From NCBI RefSeq assembly GCF_001297125.1, contig NZ_LHPC01000034.1, positions 124,001-188,000 on the forward strand: a DNA stretch of 64,000 bases. The letters run 5' to 3'. Positions 36,308-45,273 of this stretch are shown in pieces. Position 1 is the stretch's first letter, and every line of letters begins with the position of its first letter. The position numbers were made by a program, and so were the translations under genes. The notes under the pieces are model-generated. The model saw only the letters and a program-made list of their open reading frames with translations. It had not been told where the DNA came from and made no database searches. The stretch comes from Pseudomonas sp. RIT-PI-q. GTDB lineage: Bacteria > Pseudomonadota > Gammaproteobacteria > Pseudomonadales > Pseudomonadaceae.

Positions 36308-37642
36308 ATGGCTGCTTTATCGCAATCGAATCAAACCGGGCAAGACCCGGCGCATCAGCCTGTTCCCACCGAAGCGCGCATGGGTCGACTGTCCCTGACC
36401 ATGGCCTGGTGGGCGGTGTGCAGTGCGATGTTTTACATCGTGGTGGGTGCTTCATTGGCGTTGTCGTTCGGTGCCCGCAATGCGCTGATCGGCATGCTCC
36501 TGTCGGTGATCAGTTACGGACTGGTCAACAGCGTGCTCAGCCGCTTTGCGATTCGCAGCGGTTTGTCGGTAGCGTTGTTTTCACGGCTGTTGTTCGGCAG
36601 CACCGGGGCTTGCCTAGCGACGTTGATTTTCTTCTCGACCGCGATCTATTATGCGGTGTTCGAAGGTTCGGTGATCGCCGTCGCGCTCAATCACCTGTAC
36701 CCGGAACTGATCTATCCGCTGGCGGCATTGGCGGTGGTGCTCTACAGCGTGCCTATGATCCTGGGCAGCGTGCAGCACTGGCTGGACAAGCTCAACGGCG
36801 TGTTGCTGCCGGTGTACCTGGGTGGTTTGCTGGTGGCGGTGGGGCTATCGATCAGCCGTTATGGCTACCAGCCGCAATGGCTGGATTTCGGCCCAGCAAC
36901 GCCTAGTGCATTCGGCTGGTGGGATTGTTTTGTCGCCTACATGGGCGTCTGGGTGTTGATGCTGTTCACCTTCGACTACGCGCGTTTCGGCAAGCCTGAA
37001 GACGCCGAGTACCACGGTCGCTGGAACTTCGGCATGCCGTTCTACGCGGTGACATTTCTGCTCAACGGCGCGTCGGGGATTTACCTAGTCAGCAGCATTC
37101 CCCACGAAGGCGCGCTGAACGAAGTCTCGGTGGTGATGGCGATTTTGCAGTTAATGGGGCTGTGGGGACTGCTGTTTGTCTGGGCCACGCAAACTCGGAT
37201 CAACACCGCCAACTATTACTTGGCGACACTGAACATGCAGGCGTTCTTTGGTCGATTTGGCCTTCGCGGTTCGTACCTGATGTGGGCAGTGGCGGTAGGG
37301 GTGATCGTCTACGGCATGATGCTCGCTGACGTGTTTGCCTACATCCTCAAGGCGTTGGCCTATCAGGGGATTTTCGTGGTGGCCTGGGTGGGCGTGGCGT
37401 TGGCGCAGATTGTCTACGGACGCAGTGACGTTGCAGCGCTCGAACGCGTGGTCGCGTTTAACCCGGTGGGCTTGACGGCCTGGTTTGGCGCTACCGCATT
37501 GGGGCTTGCATTGATGTTCTCCGGCGGCGGCCTGAGCAGCTTTTCCGCGCCATCTACCGTGATAATTGCATTTGCCTTGCAAGCAGGCTTATCCCATCGA
37601 AGCCGGTTGCGGTTGCGGTTGCGGTTACGGTTGGCAGAGTAG
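36308..37642 (+). CDS. NCS1-type purine/cytosine permease family transporter
   Basis: 444 residues with about 12 membrane segments; NCS1 transporters import nucleobases, hydantoins and related rings. MAWWAVCSAMFYIVVGASLA in segment 1 fits the family. In this operon the likely cargo is 5-oxoproline or a similar small lactam, which is inference. The ATG at 36308 has GGAG 9 bases upstream; a TTG at 36293 is possible. The last 12 residues (alternating Arg and Leu) are encoded by a hexanucleotide repeat, which looks like a late extension of the normal C-terminus. Confidence 0.85.
   Translation: MAALSQSNQTGQDPAHQPVPTEARMGRLSLTMAWWAVCSAMFYIVVGASLALSFGARNALIGMLLSVISYGLVNSVLSRFAIRSGLSVALFSRLLFGSTGACLATLIFFSTAIYYAVFEGSVIAVALNHLYPELIYPLAALAVVLYSVPMILGSVQHWLDKLNGVLLPVYLGGLLVAVGLSISRYGYQPQWLDFGPATPSAFGWWDCFVAYMGVWVLMLFTFDYARFGKPEDAEYHGRWNFGMPFYAVTFLLNGASGIYLVSSIPHEGALNEVSVVMAILQLMGLWGLLFVWATQTRINTANYYLATLNMQAFFGRFGLRGSYLMWAVAVGVIVYGMMLADVFAYILKALAYQGIFVVAWVGVALAQIVYGRSDVAALERVVAFNPVGLTAWFGATALGLALMFSGGGLSSFSAPSTVIIAFALQAGLSHRSRLRLRLRLRLAE
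37602..37630 (+). repeat. Hexanucleotide repeat (GGTTGC) in the end of the permease gene
   Basis: Several copies of GGTTGC (last one GGTTAC, then GGTTGG) code for the Arg-Leu alternation at the end of the permease. The period of 6 keeps the frame, so copy-number change would only alter tail length. Confidence 0.8.
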
Positions 37643-37936
37643 AGCTTTGCAGTCACTCATCCCGTACCCTGCTCAAACAAGGTAACGCGGGCAATAGGAA
37701 GCTCATTACGAATTCGCTGATGGGTTTCCAATGACTGCTTTTGGCAGATTTCTGCCTCTGAAGGTGCGCTGTTAGGGAGTAGGTCTACGTTCGATCGTAA
37801 TTCCTCCATGACGGAGGTCAACGTAGTAGGCGCGTGTTAATCCCGTTCAAGCTAACGGGAGTCGAAGGACTGCACCTCCAGGATAGTACCAGCTCTATGA
37901 ACTACTCCACACAGGCGGTAGTGAGGCTGCCCCGGC
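37643..37936. other. Intergenic stretch
   Basis: No gene seen. A perfect short palindrome GGCAGATTTCTGCC lies at 37743-37756 and could be the permease terminator, without a T-run. Confidence 0.4.
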
Positions 37937-38146
37937 TCACAAGGCCCTGCCAGCTGCGAATTCACGCACAGCCAGGTGCCTTGGATGTTCAGCATTCAAT
38001 GCTGAGCAAACAGCATCAGCCTCTGTCCTAACCTTGTAGACACCGTGCTTGCTAGCCGAGCCGCCCTCTACAAGGTCGACGACCCTGTACCGCTTGCTGC
38101 CATCATCCAGTGTGGTGGTTTCAATCACTCTAAATCTTGCGTGCAT
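37937..38146 (-). CDS. Small hypothetical protein
   Basis: 69 residues from the ATG at 38146, which has GGAAAG about 6 bases upstream. Sequence RFRVIETTTLDDGSKRYRVV followed by a helix ending in ALNAEHPRHL looks like a real small alpha/beta protein. Family not recognised. No neighbour suggests a function. Confidence 0.5.
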   Translation of the reverse strand: MHARFRVIETTTLDDGSKRYRVVDLVEGGSASKHGVYKVRTEADAVCSALNAEHPRHLAVREFAAGRAL

Positions 38147-38861
38147 GGTTGCTTTCCGCGCATGACATTGGTGACCTACAACTACTGGCAAAACAAGATG
38201 ATTTCAAGAACGAGACGGGGTTGAGCTAAGACAATTTATGACAGCGTTCAAAATCGTTCTGACAGATTTTATTGTTGAGATAGGACGTATAAGGGGAGGG
38301 GTACGCAAGATCCTTTGCCTAGGGGTACTAAAAAATCTCGTCATTGTTTTTCTCGGGAGTCGCTTGACGGTTATTCCGAATGGCAAAAATCTATAGACCT
38401 TGACCAACCAAGTCGGCGACATGATTTCCACATTGGAGCTTCGCCACATCAGCGAATGTGGCTGTCAACCCTCTCTTGTACCTGCACCGTCAACACCGAT
38501 GGCTCACTGATGATCAAGGTGTTTGAGGCCAAATCTGGTCGTGTTGAAATTTTTGGTCACGGCAATCTCTACAGCAGATTTGAACCCCAGTTGACCCATC
38601 GCGAATCTGGTTGGCGAGCTACGCAGTGAGATGGCGTCTAGAAATACTTCATTCGCGAGCAGGGGACACCGTTGAGTGCGCATCAGCATCTACGCTGCTA
38701 AACGGAGGTCGAGGTTACGTGCGGGAGTTAACCATCGGACGCCGACTCCCTCACCTTTACCTGGTGCGACCAGTATTCCCACGTTGTACAAGGCGGTGGT
38801 CGGGGCAACTACCCTGAAAAAAGCCGATAATGGCAGTTCAACATCAAGCTTGGAGCATCCG
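38147..38861. other. Long stretch without a supported gene
   Basis: Several short frames are open on both strands (for example 38204-38449 minus and 38315-38629 plus) but none has a ribosome site and protein-like composition together. The frame of the next gene is open back to 38676, but its upstream part is Arg/Pro/Thr-rich and unlike protein. Confidence 0.4.
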
Positions 38862-40304
38862 ATGTATTTACACTCGAAACGCCCCCATCTGAACTTTGGT
38901 GCGGGCTTCATCATGACTCAGCTGAATCGCGAGGGTGCCAGTTTTGATGTCACGGAATATCGGTGCGACGATCCATCGGAGGTTTTTGACCTCAAATTAG
39001 ACTGCGATATTTTGGGTGTTCCGAGGGCATTGGCACCAGCCTTGGTAGCGTTGAGTATGGGATTCTCACAAGCGTCGGTCACAAAGTTTATGAGCCAGGC
39101 CGAAGTCCAGCTTGAGGATATCGATGCACTACAAATCTGGGATGACCCTGATTGGCTTATGCGAACCCCGAACGGGTCATACCTGACGGCTTTTGATCTG
39201 ACGGTGCTCTTGGTTAAGGCGATGGCCGCCTGCCCAATCCGAGCCTACGTCATGGAAAAATCCTTACGATCCATCCCATTCAAGCGCACAACGATTGCCG
39301 CTCTGCTACACACTGAGAATCCAGAGCTTTGGACGAGCACTCGACTGGGTAGCAACCGACAAACCTTACTCCCGTCGTTACCTGCCAATGTGAGCGCCCC
39401 TTACAGCTTTTCGAGTGTCAATGACATTCCGAACAGCAATTGGGCTGACTTCCTGACCCGATCGGGGGTTCTGAGTCTGGATTACACGAGGAAAGTCTAC
39501 GGGTTGGACTGGTTCTATGAAGCCTTGTTGCTTGAGCTGGCAAAAGCGGGGGCGGATCAGCCAAGCGCCATCCTGAGTCATCTTGAGTACCTTACTGAAG
39601 AGCAACAGGACTGCTTCATCACAGGGCTACTCAATACTGTTTTCCTTGATGAAAATGAGAACACTCCCAAGGTTCAGGCTTCAGAACTGCTTGCTTACGA
39701 TGCAGAAAAACCAGCACTTTTAGTCACCCTCAAGGGGATCATGTCTGAGCTGATTCAGGATGAATGGGAGTGCCCAGTGCTCCTTGCCATCAACTATCTG
39801 CCTGAGGCCTACATTAACGACCCTGAGCTAATTGCGCACGACCCATTATTTAGCGCAATTCACGAATCGGACAGTCTACTCAAGCGGTTCTGCGATGAGT
39901 TGATGGAAATCCGGCCACAGGCATTTTGCCTACCTGACTTCGTGGCTATGTCTAAGCTGGCAAGTCTGGGGCGGTTTGCGTATGACATGACAGGAATCGA
40001 TACACAGAAAGTCTTCGCCCATGTTACCGAAGGAGCCTTGTACTTCCTCGGGTCGCAGTGTGACTATTTCTGCGATTCAACCTCAAGAAAGGCGGGTGTT
40101 GACTCGCTGGTAATCGAAGGGATCAGGGATTTTACGTACTTCTTTAGAACCCAGGAAAATAAGGAGTTCGATCTGCACTTGGATTTTTCCGAGCTTACGG
40201 AGTATGAGCTGTTGATCTTGCGAATGGCTGATGTACACCACCGAAAAATGCCAACCCTCTCAGACTTTACGCGCGAGTCGTTGGAGCGATTCTGGGCTGC
40301 TTGA
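38862..40304 (+). CDS. Hypothetical protein
   Basis: 480 residues, family not recognised. The ATG at 38862 has GGAG 7 bases before it. The protein is soluble and acidic, with no signal peptide, membrane segment or nucleotide-binding loop that I can see. Trp- and Asp-rich segments (ALQIWDDPDWLMRTPNGSYL) and several Cys are scattered through it. It stands alone and ends convergently against the monooxygenase gene, with a strong hairpin between them. Confidence 0.7.
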   Translation: MYLHSKRPHLNFGAGFIMTQLNREGASFDVTEYRCDDPSEVFDLKLDCDILGVPRALAPALVALSMGFSQASVTKFMSQAEVQLEDIDALQIWDDPDWLMRTPNGSYLTAFDLTVLLVKAMAACPIRAYVMEKSLRSIPFKRTTIAALLHTENPELWTSTRLGSNRQTLLPSLPANVSAPYSFSSVNDIPNSNWADFLTRSGVLSLDYTRKVYGLDWFYEALLLELAKAGADQPSAILSHLEYLTEEQQDCFITGLLNTVFLDENENTPKVQASELLAYDAEKPALLVTLKGIMSELIQDEWECPVLLAINYLPEAYINDPELIAHDPLFSAIHESDSLLKRFCDELMEIRPQAFCLPDFVAMSKLASLGRFAYDMTGIDTQKVFAHVTEGALYFLGSQCDYFCDSTSRKAGVDSLVIEGIRDFTYFFRTQENKEFDLHLDFSELTEYELLILRMADVHHRKMPTLSDFTRESLERFWAA

Positions 40305-40363
40305 GGCACGTCAATTTCCTCCAATAGCGCATCCATAGACTGCGTCTGGGGGCGCTGTGGCGA

Positions 40364-40387
40364 GGCGCCCAACCACGGTTGGGCGCC
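40364..40387. terminator. Bidirectional hairpin between convergent genes
   Basis: GGCGCCCAACC, 2-base loop, GGTTGGGCGCC: a perfect 11-base-pair GC-rich stem, followed by ATTTG. It sits between the convergent stops at 40304 and 40395 and should stop transcription both ways. Confidence 0.75.
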
Positions 40388-40394
40388 ATTTGAC

Positions 40395-42218
40395 TCAACC
40401 AGTGTGGTGACTCTCGGCCAGGCCGTAGACGGATGTGTCGATGCCTTCGAAGCGCGCTTTTAACTGCAGCGCCAGATACAGCGAATAATGCCGTGACTGA
40501 TGCAGGTTGCCACCGTGGAACCAGAGGTTTTCCTGCTGTGTTGGCTTCCACATGTTCCGCAGTTCGCCCTCGTACGGGCCAGGATCATTAGTGGTTCCAG
40601 AACCCAAGCCCCAGCAGCGGCCGACCTTGTCAGCTACTTCCTGGGAAATCAGCTTCGCCGCCCAACCATTCATTGACCCATAGCCCGTGGCGTAGACAAT
40701 CAGATCTGCCGGTAGTCGGCTGCCATCGTTGAGAACGACGGTATCTGCTTCGATGCGATCGACACCCAGGCCAGGCGCACTCTTGAGCTTGATCGTGCCG
40801 TTAGCGATCAGTTCGGAGGCGCCGACGTCGATGTAGTAACCAGAACCACGGCGTACGTATTTCATGAAAAGGCCAGACTCGTCGTCACCAAAATCGAGCA
40901 TGAAGCCGGCTTTGGCCAAGCGCTCATAGAAGTCTTCGTCACGTTCCTTGATCGCGTCAAAGATGGGTTGATGAAAGCTTGGCATGACCTTGTAGGGGAT
41001 CGAGGCGAACAGCATGTCGGCCTTATCCGTGGTCAAGCCCGTCTCCAGGGCGTCTTCAGAGTAGAGCCCGCCGAAGACGAGATCCATTAAACTGTCTGAA
41101 CGTACGATGTGGGTGCTCGAGCGTTGCACCATGGTCACCTCGGCGCCGTTCTCCACCAAGTCGGCGCAGATATCGTGAGCCGAATTGTTCGCACCGATGA
41201 CCACCGCGCGCTTGCCGCTCCAGGCGTCTCCGCCGGGATGGCGGCTGGAATGATGCTGCTGGCCATTAAAAACCTCGGCACCCGGATAACTAGGAATATT
41301 GGGTACGCCAGACATGCCGGTGGCGAGGATCAACTGGGTAGGCTGTAACGTCACATGCTCGCCATTGCGCTGAACTTCAACCTTCCACGTGCCACTTTGC
41401 TCGTCAAAGCTGGCGCTCACGCATTCTGTACGCGGCCAATAATTGAGCTCCATGACTTTGGTGTACATTTCCAGCCAGTCGCCAATCTGGTCTTTTGGGG
41501 TGAACACTGGCCAGTGATCGGGGAAGGGCAGATAAGGCATGTGGTCGTACCAGACAGGGTCGTGCAGGCACAGCGACTTGTAGCGACCGCGCCACTGATC
41601 GCCAGGACGCTCGGCTTTGTCGACGATTAGAGTTGGCACGCCCATTCGCTTGAGCCGCGCAGCGAGCCCTAGCCCACCCTGGCCGCCGCCCACGATCAGG
41701 CAGTAAGGTTGGGTGGTGATACCTAGCGAAGCTTCTTCATCACGACGACGTTCTAGCCAGTTGCGTTTGTCGGCATGGGCGTGACCATGATTGGCACCCA
41801 TTGGTCGACGGCGGCCCCTGGGTTCTTCAAAGCCTTTAAGTTCGCGCATGGTCGTCAGCAGCGTCCAGCACAGGCCCTCCTTTAGACGCACGTAGCCTTT
41901 ACCTCGCGCCGCATTGGTTTCCAGGCTGATCCAACCTTCGAGCACACCGTTATTCAGTGTCGCCTCACCTTCCAGCTTCCATCGCTCAGGACGAGTTTGG
42001 TCGAGGCGTGTTTCGAGCATGTCGCGGATGGCGGGCTTGCCTTCCAAGGTCACTAAGTTCCAGCTGAAAAGTAGCAGGTCACGCCAGTGACACTCTTCGG
42101 CAAACAATTCCAACGCGCCGTCTAAATCAGGTTGGACGAGACGCTCGCTGAGGTTTTCGACCCAAGCCGCGAGCTGAGCAGTTGGCGTGTGCAGAGGTGT
42201 TTCAACAGCGATATTCAT
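40395..42218 (-). CDS. Flavin-containing monooxygenase with NTF2-like N-terminus
   Basis: 607 residues. Residues 10-130 resemble an NTF2/SnoaL-like domain (DLDGALELFAEECHWRDLLL). The C-terminal part is a two-dinucleotide flavoprotein: FAD loop GGGQGGLGLAARL (177-189), FNGQQHHSSRHPGG resembling the FxGxxxH fingerprint of Baeyer-Villiger/N-hydroxylating monooxygenases, and the NADPH loop VVIGANNSAHD. It would oxygenate an organic substrate with NADPH and O2; the substrate is not shown. The ATG at 42218 follows GGAGAAG. A -24/-12 promoter precedes it and an AcoR-like activator is divergent. Confidence 0.88.
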   Translation of the reverse strand: MNIAVETPLHTPTAQLAAWVENLSERLVQPDLDGALELFAEECHWRDLLLFSWNLVTLEGKPAIRDMLETRLDQTRPERWKLEGEATLNNGVLEGWISLETNAARGKGYVRLKEGLCWTLLTTMRELKGFEEPRGRRRPMGANHGHAHADKRNWLERRRDEEASLGITTQPYCLIVGGGQGGLGLAARLKRMGVPTLIVDKAERPGDQWRGRYKSLCLHDPVWYDHMPYLPFPDHWPVFTPKDQIGDWLEMYTKVMELNYWPRTECVSASFDEQSGTWKVEVQRNGEHVTLQPTQLILATGMSGVPNIPSYPGAEVFNGQQHHSSRHPGGDAWSGKRAVVIGANNSAHDICADLVENGAEVTMVQRSSTHIVRSDSLMDLVFGGLYSEDALETGLTTDKADMLFASIPYKVMPSFHQPIFDAIKERDEDFYERLAKAGFMLDFGDDESGLFMKYVRRGSGYYIDVGASELIANGTIKLKSAPGLGVDRIEADTVVLNDGSRLPADLIVYATGYGSMNGWAAKLISQEVADKVGRCWGLGSGTTNDPGPYEGELRNMWKPTQQENLWFHGGNLHQSRHYSLYLALQLKARFEGIDTSVYGLAESHHTG

Positions 42219-42260
42219 GGGGCTTCTCCGATCTTGTTGTTTTTGTACAACTTGCCCCAG

Positions 42261-42276
42261 AGCAAGGCTCGGGCCA
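42261..42276 (-). promoter_or_regulatory. Sigma-54 (-24/-12) promoter of the monooxygenase gene
   Basis: On the minus strand TGGCCCGAGCCTTGCT has GG and GC exactly 10 bases apart, fitting TGGCAC-N5-TTGCT. It lies about 43 bases before the start at 42218. The divergent gene codes for a sigma-54 activator, which supports it. Confidence 0.75.
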
Positions 42277-42340
42277 CCTTCGCGAAAGCCCCATTGCAGA
42301 GCTGCTGCTGCAGTAGTGGTCAAGGTTGGATTTGGAGATG

Positions 42341-42388
42341 TGTCACGATTATGGAAATGGTGGATGACAGAGTGTCACTCGGGACATA
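42341..42388. promoter_or_regulatory. Candidate upstream activator sites
   Basis: TGTCAC occurs at 42341-42346 and again inside the perfect palindrome GAGTGTCACTC (42370-42380), both in the divergent region about 65-115 bases upstream of the -24/-12 promoter, where enhancer sites for the activator would be expected. Confidence 0.4.
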
Positions 42389-42460
42389 GAGCGCTCTTCG
42401 CAGTCTTTTCATATAAGCTGCGAGCAGCCCCGTGTCCTAACCGTACGGAGAACAAGAACA

Positions 42461-44356
42461 ATGAAGCCGGCTTTTATCAACGCCCATGCACAACAAGTGC
42501 TACAAGCCGTGCAGGGCACCTCTGCCAGCCACGGCCATACGACTGACCTGGCTATCACACGGTCTTGGCGCCGTTGCTTGGATCAGTATCAGCTCGATCC
42601 CGCCAGTCGCCGCGCAACGAATGTGGTTGAGCACCCACGTTTACAGGATCACCGCGCCCCCCTGGAACACATCATCTCCGTGGCGCATTGGCAGATGACC
42701 AGCTTGCACCGACAACTGGGGTGTGACGGCCATGTGGTGCTACTCACCGATGCTCGCGGTGTGGCGATTGACAGTGTGTTCAACGACTCCGAACGAGTCG
42801 AGTGCCAGCGTTCCGGACTGTGGCTCGGTTCGGTATGGAGCGAGGATTGTGAGGGTACCAATGGTGTCGGCACGTGCCTGGTCGAGCGACAGCATGTCAC
42901 CATCCGTCGTGATCAACATTTCCATGGCAAACACGCCGGCTTAACCTGTTCGGCCAGCCCGATATTTGATGCGGGCGGAGAGTTGCTCGCCGTTCTTAAC
43001 CTCTCTTCTGTGCGCGAGGAACAAAGTCTCCAGCAGCACTTCAAAGCCATGGCGTTGACCAACCTGACAGCCAATTTGATCGAGAGCTGTTATTTCCTGG
43101 GACATGATCCGCAGCGGTACTTGCTGCGCTTCCACCCGGAGGCCGGCTTCGTTGGGCTGTTGGGCGAAGGTCTGCTCAGTTTTGACGAGAGCGCCTGTAT
43201 CTGTTCAGTCAATCATGCTGCCCTGGATCTGCTGGGCCTCAGCCGTGACCAGGTGGTTGGGCAATCTCTGACGATGCTGCTGGAAACACCTCTCGATCTA
43301 GTGATGAGTCAGGCCAGCTCACAGCCCAGTGTCTGCTGGCCAATGCGGCTGGTGGACGGCCGCAAGTTCTACGGACAGTTGCGAGAACCCCTACGCCAGG
43401 TGCCTTTAGTCGCTCCTGTAATCCCCCAAATTAACGACGTGCACGTGTGTCTGGAAGACCCGCGCCTGCAACGCGGCTTTGCTCGCGCATTGCGTGTGTT
43501 GGAGCGTGACGTGCCGGTGTTTTTACAGGGCGAAACCGGTACCGGCAAAGAAGCCTTTGCTGCGGCGCTGCACCGCGCCAGCTCCAGAGTCAGCAAGCCG
43601 TTTGTGGCGATCAATTGCGCGGCCATTCCAGAAACGCTGATCGAGAGCGAGCTGTTCGGCTATCGCGGTGGCAGCTTCACTGGTGCGCGCAAGGACGGAA
43701 TGATCGGTAAGCTGGAGCAGGCCAATGGCGGCATTCTATTTCTCGATGAAATCGCCGATATGCCACTGGCGTTACAGACTCGCCTGCTACGCGTGTTGGA
43801 GGAACGCCAGGTGATGCCGCTAGGCGGCGAGACGGCACGTCCGCTCGATATTCGCCTTATCAGTGCCAGCCACCAGGATCTGCACACCTGTGTGGCCGAA
43901 GGGCGTTTTCGCGAAGATTTGTTTTATCGCATTGCTGGGTTCGCCGTGCAGCTCCCGCCGTTGCGTGAGCGTTCAGACAAGGGCCGTTTGCTCGACCTAT
44001 TGCTGCGCGAGGAGGCAGCGGGGGCCCGAGTTCGGCTGGAGGCGGGCGTCAGAGAGCGCTTGCTGGCGCAGCCTTGGCCGGGCAATGTCCGGCAGCTGCG
44101 TACGTGCCTGCGCACACTGGTAGCGTTGGCATTGGAGGGGCGTGTCACCCTGGACGATTTGGCGGAGTTACTGCCGGCAGTGCCAGCTACAGTTGCGCTG
44201 GCCGAAAATCCGCTGGGCGTATCCGAGCGGCAGACACTGCTCACATTGATTGAGGAGGAACACTGGCATATCGCCCATGTTGCCGCTCGCCTAGGGATCA
44301 GCCGGAATACGCTCTATCGCAAACTGCGTCATCACGGTATTTCACGACCCGGTTGA
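42461..44356 (+). CDS. AcoR-like sigma-54-dependent activator
   Basis: 631 residues: a GAF-like sensory domain (about 65-215), a PAS-like domain (about 235-300, LSFDESACICSVNHAALDLL), an AAA+ domain and a Fis-type HTH (HIAHVAARLGISRNTLYRKL). AAA+ motifs: Walker A GETGTGKE, Walker B GGILFLDEIAD, and the sigma-54 contact loop as GSFTGA rather than GAFTGA, a variant also found in AcoR-type proteins. It should turn on the divergent monooxygenase through the -24/-12 promoter in response to a small ligand of the GAF domain. Confidence 0.9.
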   Translation: MKPAFINAHAQQVLQAVQGTSASHGHTTDLAITRSWRRCLDQYQLDPASRRATNVVEHPRLQDHRAPLEHIISVAHWQMTSLHRQLGCDGHVVLLTDARGVAIDSVFNDSERVECQRSGLWLGSVWSEDCEGTNGVGTCLVERQHVTIRRDQHFHGKHAGLTCSASPIFDAGGELLAVLNLSSVREEQSLQQHFKAMALTNLTANLIESCYFLGHDPQRYLLRFHPEAGFVGLLGEGLLSFDESACICSVNHAALDLLGLSRDQVVGQSLTMLLETPLDLVMSQASSQPSVCWPMRLVDGRKFYGQLREPLRQVPLVAPVIPQINDVHVCLEDPRLQRGFARALRVLERDVPVFLQGETGTGKEAFAAALHRASSRVSKPFVAINCAAIPETLIESELFGYRGGSFTGARKDGMIGKLEQANGGILFLDEIADMPLALQTRLLRVLEERQVMPLGGETARPLDIRLISASHQDLHTCVAEGRFREDLFYRIAGFAVQLPPLRERSDKGRLLDLLLREEAAGARVRLEAGVRERLLAQPWPGNVRQLRTCLRTLVALALEGRVTLDDLAELLPAVPATVALAENPLGVSERQTLLTLIEEEHWHIAHVAARLGISRNTLYRKLRHHGISRPG

Positions 44357-44379
44357 ACGCAGAATGACATCGTCGCTTT

Positions 44380-44426
44380 TCCTGCCTCTATGGGCTTGAA
44401 CTCAAGCGATAGAGGTGGAGCAGGAT
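44380..44426. terminator. Long imperfect hairpin after the activator gene
   Basis: TCCTGC-CTCTAT-GG-GCTTGA-AC-TCAAGC-G-ATAGAG-GTGG-A-GCAGGA: three paired blocks around a 2-base loop. It starts 23 bases after the stop at 44356 and lacks a T-run. Confidence 0.55.
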
Positions 44427-44650
44427 AGGTCGCTAATATCAGCCATGTGTTCGTGCTCGACATGACGCCAGCTCCGTATGCCACATATGTGGCCTGCCCC
44501 TCTGTAGCTTTTGCAGTATCAAATGTTTATCTGACATGCATCCTGCCCCATCATTTGATGGATTTATGAAGTGCCGCTTCGGCTTCCGATACTAGGAGTA
44601 TTCATCGGCAGGGTAAGAACCTGGAATGAGAGGGCATCAGTGATAGGCTC

Positions 44651-45160
44651 TCAGACCGAATTATGCGCGGCGATATTGCAATATTGTCCTTTGAAGTACA
44701 GCAATGGTTGCGTAGCAGCAGTTTCTTGCAGGTTTAACGCTTTCACTTCGCCAATCACGATCAAATGATCGCCGGCGGAGTGTTCGGCGTGAATTTCGCA
44801 ATCAAGCCAGTGCAGGCTACCGACAATGATCGGATTACCCAGCGGCGACTCCTGCCATTCGACTCCATGCCACTTGTCCGTGCCTCGCCGAGCGAACTGG
44901 TTTGAAATTTTGATCTGCTCACCTGACAGGATATTGACTACAAATCGACCTGCCTGGCGAATTTTGGGATAGCTGGCCGAAGTGGACATTACGCTGAACG
45001 ACACCAGCGGCGGGTTCATCGACACGCTATAGAACGACTGACAAGTGAAGCCAATCGGCTCTCCATCAATGTGTGATGTGATCACCGTGATCCCGGATGC
45101 GTAGTGCCCGAGCGCTTCGCGAAAGCTCAATGGCTCGATAGCATTACTAGGGAATGACAT
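44651..45160 (-). CDS. Flavin reductase family protein of the mes operon
   Basis: 169 residues, flavin reductase-like FMN-binding split barrel: FREALGHYASGITVIT at the start, FTCQSFYSVSMNPPLVSFSV (flavin contact), and GDHLIVIGEV near the end. Such proteins supply reduced flavin to oxygen-using partners. The ATG at 45160 has AGGA 9 bases upstream; 45190 is an alternative start. It is last in a run with mesD and mesX, so it probably feeds reduced flavin to the oxygen-dependent methionine synthesis step; this is inference. Confidence 0.85.
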   Translation of the reverse strand: MSFPSNAIEPLSFREALGHYASGITVITSHIDGEPIGFTCQSFYSVSMNPPLVSFSVMSTSASYPKIRQAGRFVVNILSGEQIKISNQFARRGTDKWHGVEWQESPLGNPIIVGSLHWLDCEIHAEHSAGDHLIVIGEVKALNLQETAATQPLLYFKGQYCNIAAHNSV

Positions 45161-45273
45161 AGTAGATCCTAAATTTGGGGCGTAGCTCAAAATGCCAAGG
45201 AAGGTTGAGGCAGGTTATTTTCAATCAACCGCTTCAATCCCCCCCGTACACCTCTTCCTGCTTTAGCACAGCA

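Noticed and set aside
37840..37900. Possible tRNA-like segment
   Set aside because: No cloverleaf with the invariant GTTCRA loop and acceptor stem could be built.
38204..38629. Overlapping short frames on both strands
   Set aside because: Neither has a usable start site or protein-like composition.
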